DNA from: an uncultured Eggerthellaceae bacterium
GTDB lineage: Bacteria; Actinomycetota; Coriobacteriia; Coriobacteriales; Eggerthellaceae
Length of the DNA: 38,804 bases
Reading direction: 5' to 3'
Assembly (NCBI GenBank): GCA_904420215.1
Contig: CAJFUR010000004.1
Coordinates: 1 to 38,804, forward strand
In this document: positions 1-6,814 of the stretch, one piece after another
Position numbering within the stretch: position 1 is the first letter of the stretch
How the letters are laid out: each line of letters starts with the position of its first letter
Position numbers and translations under genes: made by a program
Notes under the pieces: model-generated
Seen by the model: the letters and a program-made list of their open reading frames with translations, nothing else
Databases searched by the model: none
What the model was told of the DNA's origin: nothing

Positions 1-380
1 GAGGCGGGAGAAGAATAGCCTGCAGGCTGACGCAGGCAGAGCCGGTCGTCGCGAAGGCGCCGACGAGGAGTGCGAACTCCCCGCCGGCGCCTTTCCGTTT
101 TCCGGGCGACCCTGAAATCGGCCTGAAGGAACCGACGTGCCGCCGCGGCGTTTCAGGATAACTTCAGGGTGCTGGCCTATCCTTGCCGACACGATGCGGC
201 CGCGGCTCTGCGGCCCTTGCCCTCCGCCCGGCCCTGACGCCATGGCGCCGCGTGCCTCCCACCCAGGTGGCGCCCGTCCGGGCGGACTCCCATCCAGGCG
301 TGGCGGGCTGCTGCCGTCCGCCACGGCGCAAAGGGGCCGGACCGCGTGCCGCATCCCGTGAAAAGAGGCAAGGAGAAAAC
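1..380. other. Intergenic leader before the VTC gene
   Basis: No convincing complete gene is present. The first 18 bases read GAG GCG GGA GAA GAA TAG, which could be the last codons of a gene entering from the left; this cannot be tested inside the window. A terminator-like hairpin follows at 54-93. The stretch 100-380 is GC-rich, and I could not pick out a confident promoter. The shadow reading frames here have no recognisable domains. Confidence 0.5.
54..93 (+). terminator. Rho-independent-type terminator of an upstream gene
   Basis: AAGGCGCCG (54-62) pairs exactly with CGGCGCCTT (85-93). An inner GGAG/CTCC stem (67-70 with 77-80) closes the loop. The downstream TTTCCGTTTT gives a broken U-tract. 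It most likely ends a gene lying left of the window. Confidence 0.6.
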
Positions 381-1394
381 GTGGCTTCCTACTGCGAAGT
401 GTTCGAACGAACGGAGAAGAAGTACCGCCTGGACGCATGCCAGCACCGCTCGATGCTGGCGGCGCTGGCGGGCCGCATGGAACCGGACGTGTTCGGCGTC
501 ACCCGCATCACCAGCCTGTACTTCGACACGCCCGACCGCCTGCTCATCGAGCGGTCGCTCGACAAGCCGCTCTACAAGGAGAAATTGCGCCTGCGCCGCT
601 ACGGCGACGCGCAGGGCGATGACGGCTGCGTGTTCGTGGAGATAAAGAAGAAGTTCCGGGGCGTGGTGTACAAGCGGCGCGTGGGCCTGTCGCCGGCGGC
701 GGCGCGGGCGTACTGGGGCGGGATGCCCTACGCGCAGGCGTGCGCGCGCTTCCCGCTGGCCGACGCCGCGCTGGACGCCGAGTCGAAAAGCGCGCGCAGC
801 CTGCAGATAGCGCGCGAGATCGACCAGTTCAGGAAGCGCTACGGGCGGCTGGTTCCCTCCATGGACATCAGGTGCCGCCGCTCGGCGTATGCGCCGCTCG
901 ATCTGGACGACGGCGAGCTGCGCATCACGTTCGACGAGGGCATATCCTACCGCGACCGCTTCGCGCGGCATGCCGCCGCCCGTGAGCTTCTGGCTCCGGG
1001 CGAAGTGGTCATGGAGGTGAAGAACGCGGGGCCGTGGCCCCTGTGGCTCTCGCATGCGTTGACGGCCTGCGGAGCGTACCCGTCGTCGTTTTCCAAGTAC
1101 GGCGAGGCGTACCGCGCCTGCATGCGCGCCGATGGGGCGGCAGGCGTGCCGGTGCCGGCGGCCGCCGCGCACGCGGATGTTACTGCCGATGTGAACGCAG
1201 GGACGGGCACGCGGCGCGTCTCCGTGCCCGCCGCCGAGCCGGCCCACGCTTCCGCGTCCGCGGCTTCCATCTGCGCAGCCGTCGCGCCTTCCCGCGCCGC
1301 AGAGCCTGATCATGCCGTCGCTCCTGCGCACGCGGGCGCTGCGGCGACCCCTCGCAAACCGACCTCGAAAGAAAGGGTGCTTGACTGTGCTTGA
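381..1394 (+). CDS. VTC / polyphosphate polymerase domain protein
   Basis: Predicted cytosolic protein of 337 aa with a VTC-type (polyphosphate polymerase, CYTH-like tunnel) domain over about residues 5-240. Visible signatures are EKKYRL near the N-terminus, SLYFDTPD, KEKLRLRRYG, VFVEIKKK and the C-terminal VVMEVKNAG and FSKYGEAY; alternating charged residues of this kind line the triphosphate tunnel in the family. The last ~90 residues are an Ala/Pro/Val-rich tail with no recognisable domain. The GTG at 381 is chosen because AGGAGA lies at 371-376 and the VTC domain begins at once; reading further upstream adds only Arg/Pro-rich sequence. Bacterial VTC proteins are commonly found with DUF4956 proteins and CotH or beta-helix surface proteins, as here. 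Polyphosphate synthesis has not been shown for most of them, so the activity is inferred. Confidence 0.8.
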   Translation: MASYCEVFERTEKKYRLDACQHRSMLAALAGRMEPDVFGVTRITSLYFDTPDRLLIERSLDKPLYKEKLRLRRYGDAQGDDGCVFVEIKKKFRGVVYKRRVGLSPAAARAYWGGMPYAQACARFPLADAALDAESKSARSLQIAREIDQFRKRYGRLVPSMDIRCRRSAYAPLDLDDGELRITFDEGISYRDRFARHAAARELLAPGEVVMEVKNAGPWPLWLSHALTACGAYPSSFSKYGEAYRACMRADGAAGVPVPAAAAHADVTADVNAGTGTRRVSVPAAEPAHASASAASICAAVAPSRAAEPDHAVAPAHAGAAATPRKPTSKERVLDCA

Positions 1395-2082
1395 TGCTGC
1401 ATTCACTTCCATGTTCGGCACGGCCGACTCGCTCATCTCCAGCGTGTCCACCGCCGAATTCCTGCTGTGCTGCCTCGCTTCCATCGTGCTGGGCGCGGTG
1501 GCGGCGGGCGTCTACATGTTCCGCCACGCCTACTCCAAGAACTTCGTGGTCACGTTGGCGCTGCTGCCGCTCATCGTGCAGATGGTCATCACGCTGGTGA
1601 ACGGCAACCTGGGCGCGGGCATTGCGGTCATGGGCGTGTTCAACCTGGTGCGGTTCCGCTCCATCCCCGGCAGCGCCAAAGACATCGGCAGCGTGTTTCT
1701 GGCCATGGCCATCGGCCTTGCCACCGGCATGGGTTTCCTGCTGCTGGCGTGCGTGTTCACGGCGGTGGTGGCGGTGGCGAACGTGGCATACGTGCTGTCT
1801 CCCTTCGGCAAGCAGAAAGAGCCGGAAAAGACGCTGCGCATCACCATTCCCGAGGACTTGGAATACGATGGCGTGTTCGACGAGACGCTGGCGCGCTACA
1901 CCGACGCCCACGAACTCACCGAAGTGCAGACCACGAACATGGGCAGCCTGTTTCTGCTGGAGTATGCCGTGCGCATGAAGGAGCCGGGGCTGGAGAAGCG
2001 CATGATAGACGAGCTGCGGTGCCTGAACGGCAACCTGAAGATATCGCTGGGCCGCGCGGCTGCAGTGCGGGAGACGCTGTAA
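1387..2082 (+). CDS. DUF4956 family membrane protein
   Basis: Integral membrane protein of 231 aa with about four hydrophobic segments in the first ~140 residues and a soluble C-terminal domain of ~90 residues. The family signature RFRSIPGSAKDIG sits between the second and third membrane segments. The gene overlaps the end of the VTC gene by 8 nt. GTG 1387 is preferred over TTG 1381 because GAAAGGG (1371-1377) is better spaced from it. The overlap implies translational coupling and a shared job with the VTC protein. The biochemical role is unknown; an association with VTC-domain and surface/lipoprotein genes is known for the family. The C-terminal domain probably lies in the cytoplasm, where the VTC protein would also be. 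Confidence 0.8.
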   Translation: MLDAAFTSMFGTADSLISSVSTAEFLLCCLASIVLGAVAAGVYMFRHAYSKNFVVTLALLPLIVQMVITLVNGNLGAGIAVMGVFNLVRFRSIPGSAKDIGSVFLAMAIGLATGMGFLLLACVFTAVVAVANVAYVLSPFGKQKEPEKTLRITIPEDLEYDGVFDETLARYTDAHELTEVQTTNMGSLFLLEYAVRMKEPGLEKRMIDELRCLNGNLKISLGRAAAVRETL

Positions 2083-2126
2083 TGGAAGGCGAAGGGGGTT
2101 TGGCGATGGCGGAAGGAAGCGTTGCC

Positions 2127-4265
2127 ATGAAAGGGAATCGGCGCGATTTCGTGCTTGCATGCCTGCGGGGCGCGGCGATGCTGGTGGTGGCGTGCTTGGC
2201 CTGCATCCTGTGCCTGACCGGGTGCTCGGGGTCGGGCGACGCCGCGTCGGGCGATGCGGCGTCGGGCGGGTCGGACTCGGACGGCGGCACGGCGACGCTT
2301 TCCGCCAACACGGCGAACATGGACTTCTCGTACACCGACCGCGAACGGGACGCCAGCTACGACGAGGCGTCGGCGACGCGCATCCTGCTTTCCGGCGATG
2401 CGGCCACAGTGGAGGGGGAGGGCGCCGCGGCGGACGGCTCCACGGTGACCATTGCGCAGGCGGGCACGTATGTGGTGTCGGGCCAGCTCGACGACGGGCA
2501 GATTGTGGTGGAAACCCCCGATGACGAGAAGGTTCAGCTGGTGCTTGCCGGGGCGAGCGTCCATAACGAAACCGGGCCGGCCCTGTACGTGAAGGAGGCG
2601 GACAAGTGTTTCGTCACGCTGGCGGAAGGCACGGAAAACACGCTGTCGGACGGCGCGTCCTACGTGCTGGAAGAGGGCGAGGACGAGCCGAACGCCACGC
2701 TGTACAGCAAGGCCGACCTGTGCATCAACGGAGCAGGCGCGCTGGTGGTGGACGCGGCGTACCAACATGGCGTGAACTCCAAGGACGACTTGGTGGTGAC
2801 GGGCGGCGAGCTGAGCGTCACGTCGGTGGAGGACGCTCTGCGGGGCAAGGACTGCGTGAAGATAGACGGCGGCACCTTCGTTCTGAATGCGGGCGGCGAC
2901 GGCATCAAGTCGAACAACGACGAGGACGCGACGCGCGGGTTCGTGAGCGTGACGGGCGGCACGTTCCAAATTTCGGCCGGCGACGACGGCGTGCAGGCGG
3001 TCACCTTCGTGCGCCTGGCCGGCGGGGACTGGGAGGTGGACGCCGCGGACGACGCGGTGCACTCGGATGTGGAGGCCCTGATTGCGGGCGGCACGTTCCA
3101 AATTGCGGCAGGAGACGACGCGGTGCATGCCGAAACGCTGCTCACCGTGGACGACGGCACGGTGAACGTGACGGCGTGCTACGAGGGATACGAGGCCGAG
3201 AAAGTGGTGGTCAACGGCGGCGAGACGCACATCGTCGCCAGCGACGACGGCATCAACGCGGCCACGGCGGACCTGACGGCGGACGCGGCTGCGGATGCGG
3301 GTGCGGCGGGCGGTGCAGATGCAGGTGCTGATGGCTCGGCGGCCGGCGGCGCGACGTCCGGTGAAGATGCGGGCGCGGACGCCGGGGCCGCAGGTGCAGC
3401 TGCGGGCGCGGCCAGCGGCGAGGATGCCGGCGCAGGCGATGCGGCCGGCAACATGGGTGGGCGCGGCGACATGGTGCCGCCCGACGACGCGGGTGCGGCC
3501 GATGTGGCGGGCAACATGGCGGTTCCCAGCACGGACGGCGGCGGCGGCGAGGTGCCCGCCGACGTGCCGCAGGGCGGCGGCATGATGGGCGGCGGCCCGG
3601 CTGCGGAAAGCCCCAACGAAAGCATGCTCAACGGCGGCATACCCGAAACCGGCGTGGCGGAAGGCGGCATGGGCGTGTCCAATTCCGACTGCGTGATAGA
3701 GATCAACGGCGGCTACACGGTGGTGGACGCGGCAGGCGACGGCATCGACAGCAACGGTAGCTTCTCCATGACCGGCGGCGTGCTTTTGGTGTGCGGTCCC
3801 ACCGACGGCGCCAACGGGGCGTTCGACTACGACCTCGAGGCGACCATTTCCGGCGGGACGTTCGTCATGGTGGGTTCCGCGGGCATGGCACAGAACTTCA
3901 CGAGCGGCACGCAGGCGTTCGCGTTCAACACCGTAAGCGGGCAGGCGGGGCAGAACGTCGCCGTGGCCGACGAGTCGGGAGAAGTGCTGGCTTCGTTCAC
4001 GCCGCAGAAGGCTTACGGCATGGTGCTGGTCAGCAGCCCGGAATTCGAGGAAGGCGGCACGTACAACCTGGTGATTGGCGGCACGGCGGTGGACGCGAAC
4101 GCCGACGGCTATGCCGACGGCGGCACCGTGGAGGGCGGCACGTCGAGTTCCTTCGAAGCGTCCACCACGCCGACGGGCGGCATGGGTGGCCTGGGCATGG
4201 ACGGCAACCTCATGGCCCCCGGTACCCCCGGAGCAGGCGCCCAACGCGGCGGCCGCATGATGTAG
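2127..4265 (+). CDS. Beta-helix Cthe_2159-type lipoprotein
   Basis: Exported lipoprotein of 712 aa. The N-terminus has a basic start (MKGNRRD), a hydrophobic core and the lipobox LTGC with Cys33. Residues ~70-390 hold repeated rungs such as GGTFQISAGDDGVQA and GGTFQIAAGDDAVHA, typical of the right-handed beta-helix of the Cthe_2159 (carbohydrate-binding DUF4353) family. Residues ~390-490 are a low-complexity Ala/Gly/Asp linker and then a Met/Gly/Pro-rich stretch; the beta-helix resumes at about 500 and the C-terminus is Gly/Met-rich. ATG 2127 is chosen for GGAAGGA at 2111-2117 and the proper signal peptide; ATG 2082 and ATG 2106 are in frame but add acidic residues before it. It is the third gene of a likely operon with VTC and DUF4956. 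A polysaccharide-binding or matrix role is inferred from the family. Confidence 0.8.
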   Translation: MKGNRRDFVLACLRGAAMLVVACLACILCLTGCSGSGDAASGDAASGGSDSDGGTATLSANTANMDFSYTDRERDASYDEASATRILLSGDAATVEGEGAAADGSTVTIAQAGTYVVSGQLDDGQIVVETPDDEKVQLVLAGASVHNETGPALYVKEADKCFVTLAEGTENTLSDGASYVLEEGEDEPNATLYSKADLCINGAGALVVDAAYQHGVNSKDDLVVTGGELSVTSVEDALRGKDCVKIDGGTFVLNAGGDGIKSNNDEDATRGFVSVTGGTFQISAGDDGVQAVTFVRLAGGDWEVDAADDAVHSDVEALIAGGTFQIAAGDDAVHAETLLTVDDGTVNVTACYEGYEAEKVVVNGGETHIVASDDGINAATADLTADAAADAGAAGGADAGADGSAAGGATSGEDAGADAGAAGAAAGAASGEDAGAGDAAGNMGGRGDMVPPDDAGAADVAGNMAVPSTDGGGGEVPADVPQGGGMMGGGPAAESPNESMLNGGIPETGVAEGGMGVSNSDCVIEINGGYTVVDAAGDGIDSNGSFSMTGGVLLVCGPTDGANGAFDYDLEATISGGTFVMVGSAGMAQNFTSGTQAFAFNTVSGQAGQNVAVADESGEVLASFTPQKAYGMVLVSSPEFEEGGTYNLVIGGTAVDANADGYADGGTVEGGTSSSFEASTTPTGGMGGLGMDGNLMAPGTPGAGAQRGGRMM

Positions 4266-4296
4266 CTCCATTCCCGTCGCGCCTGTGCATCTGTCG

Positions 4297-4374
4297 GCCA
4301 TGCGCTCGCCGGGCGCGTGCGGCGGGAAGAAAGCCGCCATGCGCTCGCCGGGCGCGTGCGGCGGGAAGAAGGCC
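4297..4374. repeat. 39-bp tandem duplication
   Basis: Two consecutive 39-bp units (4297-4335 and 4336-4374) begin GCCATGCGCTCGCC and differ only at one base near the end (A in the first, G in the second). As 39 is a multiple of three, the duplication leaves all frames open, which explains the long shadow frames here. Confidence 0.9.
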
Positions 4375-4763
4375 ACGTTTTCGGCGATTTCCGACATCGG
4401 CCACTCAACGAAAGGAGACTTGCCGGGTCGGAGGTTTGCGGATGCGCAGAAAACACCAGCTCGGAGCGAGTGTGCCCCTGGCCTCCGGGCTGTAGGGGCC
4501 GGGCCGTCCTTTCCCGCAATGCAGGAATCGGCGAATTTGTGGCAAAAACGCTTGCGCATGTTCGCGCTTCTCCGGCATGTTGGGAGTCTTCGCGCTAGGC
4601 GAGCGGGCGTTGCCCTTGTCCGCCACCCGCTGCGGCGCGAAAGCGAGGTTCGGAAGCGGGCTGGAAGTGGAGCGTGCCGCATACTCACGCCCAGAACGCG
4701 CGCCGCTTCTGCCGTCGTGTACACGCGGGCTTCCTTTCGCCATTTCCGGCTGGTTCGGAAATC

Positions 4764-4792
4764 ATGCCAAATGCGGAACTATTTTCTATAGT
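4764..4792 (+). promoter_or_regulatory. Candidate promoter for the LuxR gene
   Basis: ATGCCA (4764-4769), a 17-bp gap and TATAGT (4787-4792) resemble a sigma-70 promoter inside an AT-rich patch unlike its GC-rich surroundings. Transcription would start near 4799, about 190 nt before the ATG at 4992. Confidence 0.4.
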
Positions 4793-4809
4793 ATGGAATA
4801 AACTAAATA

Positions 4810-4821
4810 CTCCAATTGGAG
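4810..4821. promoter_or_regulatory. 12-bp perfect palindrome, possible operator
   Basis: CTCCAATTGGAG is a perfect palindrome about 12 bp downstream of the predicted transcription start. It could be an autoregulatory site for the LuxR protein or another dimeric regulator; no binding protein can be named. Confidence 0.4.
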
Positions 4822-4991
4822 AATGGGCGTGGGAGATGATTGTTGTGGGCTTGCTGCGTCATTGCTCCCCGCCGCTTCAATGTTGGCTGCAGCGTGGCGG
4901 TGGGGAGCGCCGAGGGCATGTCGCAGGCATGTGCCGAACATGGGTGGTGTAGAATAGGCGTGCATGTATGTTGGCGGTTACGGAGGGGGCC

Positions 4992-6530
4992 ATGGCGCAG
5001 TTCGTTGGAAAGCGGGAATCCATGCACTCCGATGCGGTGGGGCGGTCCCGGACGAGGGCTTCGTCTCGCTGGTCTCGCAGCAACCGAACTGCGGCGCTTT
5101 TCCTGTTCTTGCTGGCGCTCGCGCTGCTTTCTGCTTGGGAGGAAGTGTTCTTCCTGAACTCCATCGTGACTTTCGAGGTGGAGTTTAGCGGTCATCAGGT
5201 GTATTTCGCTTCAAAAGGCGTTGTTCTGTTGCTGTTCTCTATTTTTTGCAGGAGGCTGTCCGCCGGCCTTTTGCGTCCTTCGATTGTCTTCGCTGGCGGC
5301 GGCGCCCTCCTTTTTTCCACTGTCTGTTTGATCGCCGCGATGTCGTTCGACGTTTCCGCATCGGCATCCCTCGTCTTCGTTGGCTGCATTTTGGGCGGAG
5401 CCGGTTTCGCCCTCCTTCTGCTTGTCTGGTTCACTCAAAGTTGCTGGGCTAATTCGACTGCGGTGTTAGTGCTCTACATCGTTTCGGGTTTTGCGTCCGC
5501 ATTGCTTTCGGCTTTCTGTGCCAGTCTGGGAGTTGTTGGGTCCGTGGCGGTGGCGTGCGCCATGGGCCTCGGTGCGGTGGCGTTTTCGTTTGCCGCCTTC
5601 AAGATGTCGCCCGAAGAACCCGATTACGGCGGCGTTGGCGATGGGTCGGAGATTTCTGCGGCGTCCTGCAATTCCGGTGGCGTGGAGCCTCCCGGGCGCT
5701 TTCCGTCCGACCTGCTTTGGCGAGTGGCCGTTCTCATGGGCGCGCAGCGTTTCCCGTTCGCCTTCAACGAAGCGTTGGCAACGACGTCCATTTTTGGCAT
5801 GGGATCGCATAGTTCGGCGGGCTATTTGCTTGCGTTTGCGGCCATTTTGCTTTGCATCGTGCTGCGTTGGAATGCAAACACCTTCGTAGTGCTTGCAAGG
5901 TATGCCCTCCCTGCGGCTGCCGTCGTGTTTCTGGCGCTGCCACGTTCCACGGTCGCCATGGACCTTGCGGCGAATTCGTTCGCTTCGGTGTACTGCGCAA
6001 TCAACAACGCCGTCGCCGTGCTGCTTCTTGCCATGGCGTGCCGTTGCGGCCATGCCAAGCCCGCAACGGCGTTCGGGCTGGTTTTCGGCGTGGGGTATTG
6101 TTGCGTGGCGGCGGGCGAGTCGGTCTTTTTGGCCATGTCTGCCTTGGGAATGGCCGATGGGGCGGTAGACCAGGCTTTCGGCATCATTGCCGTCGTTTCC
6201 CTCGTCGTTCTTGTTGTGGCGCTTCCCGATGCGAATCGTCTTCGCTCTTGGGCGTCGCCGCTTGACGAACAGGGTGGGGCACTGCAGGGAATGGTGGAAG
6301 GGGACGAGGTCTCACTCGAAGCCGGGAACGTGCACATCCTGTCGCGTCAGTATGGCCTGACGCTGCGCGAAGAAGAAATACTGGGGTTGATAGCCGAGGG
6401 GATGTCGGCCGATGAAATAGGGGCAAGCCTGTTCATCACGAAAGAGACCGTTCGCACGCATTGCCGCCACATCTATGCCAAGTTCGGCGTAAGCTCGCGA
6501 GACGAGCTTATGGGGCTGATGGCTTCGTAG
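4992..6530 (+). CDS. Membrane-spanning LuxR-family transcriptional regulator
   Basis: Protein of 512 aa with about 12 hydrophobic segments over residues ~35-420, like an MFS transporter core, fused to a C-terminal LuxR/FixJ-type HTH (residues ~449-512; LTLREEEILGLIAEGMS, then the recognition helix region ITKETVRTHCRHIYAKFGV). Such 12-TM LuxR proteins are abundant in Eggerthellaceae, often beside a reductase or dehydroxylase operon, where they are thought to sense a small molecule at the membrane and activate the neighbour. ATG 4992 is chosen for GGAGGGGG just upstream; an in-frame ATG at 4968 has no RBS. The downstream Mo operon starts 284 bp later on the same strand, making this its likely local regulator. 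The ligand is unknown. Confidence 0.88.
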   Translation: MAQFVGKRESMHSDAVGRSRTRASSRWSRSNRTAALFLFLLALALLSAWEEVFFLNSIVTFEVEFSGHQVYFASKGVVLLLFSIFCRRLSAGLLRPSIVFAGGGALLFSTVCLIAAMSFDVSASASLVFVGCILGGAGFALLLLVWFTQSCWANSTAVLVLYIVSGFASALLSAFCASLGVVGSVAVACAMGLGAVAFSFAAFKMSPEEPDYGGVGDGSEISAASCNSGGVEPPGRFPSDLLWRVAVLMGAQRFPFAFNEALATTSIFGMGSHSSAGYLLAFAAILLCIVLRWNANTFVVLARYALPAAAVVFLALPRSTVAMDLAANSFASVYCAINNAVAVLLLAMACRCGHAKPATAFGLVFGVGYCCVAAGESVFLAMSALGMADGAVDQAFGIIAVVSLVVLVVALPDANRLRSWASPLDEQGGALQGMVEGDEVSLEAGNVHILSRQYGLTLREEEILGLIAEGMSADEIGASLFITKETVRTHCRHIYAKFGVSSRDELMGLMAS

Positions 6531-6814
6531 TCCGACTGTACTCGCCCGTTTTCGTTTCCGCCGCCGTTCTGTCATCTTCGTGCCTTTTCCGCTTTTCGTA
6601 GTTATATTCGGTAAAAAACAGATAGCGGTGCGGTACGTTTCTCCCGCATTGCGTTCCCAATCTACCGGGCTGCCGGAAGAACCTCCCCCTTCCTCACCGG
6701 CTTCGCGTCTTTCTATCCTTGCGTTCTATGGCGAGCCGTCTGCCGCATGGCGGCTTCGGATACGGTCGCCATGGAGGAAAAGACGAGACACGAGGAGAAA
6801 GGCGAAAGGGACCC
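6531..6814. other. Intergenic region LuxR to operon A
   Basis: A 284-bp gap. An AT-rich patch near 6600-6625 contains a TATATT hexamer (6603-6608) that could be a -10 element, without a clear -35. None of the TATGACAA motifs or rGAATyCGGCCG near-palindromes found upstream of operons B, C and D is present, which fits separate regulation by the adjacent LuxR protein. Confidence 0.4.

Larger units (their letters stand above)
4266..4991. other. Gene-free region upstream of the LuxR gene
   Basis: About 725 bp without a convincing gene. It holds a 39-bp tandem duplication (4297-4374), a segment near 4519-4545 that resembles sequence at 34865-34890, and an AT-rich promoter-like patch at 4760-4825 with a 12-bp palindrome. 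Short open frames cross it on both strands but have no domain signatures and run through the tandem repeat. Confidence 0.5.

Noticed and set aside
1896-4724. Very long minus-strand open frame (942 codons) opposite the beta-helix lipoprotein
   Set aside because: It is a shadow of the GC-rich plus-strand gene: rich in Arg/His/Ala, with no domain signature or RBS, and it also runs through the intergenic tandem repeat.
4285-4791. Open frame of 168 codons in the intergenic region
   Set aside because: Its start is created by the 39-bp tandem duplication, there is no RBS or recognisable domain, and the end runs into the AT-rich promoter patch.
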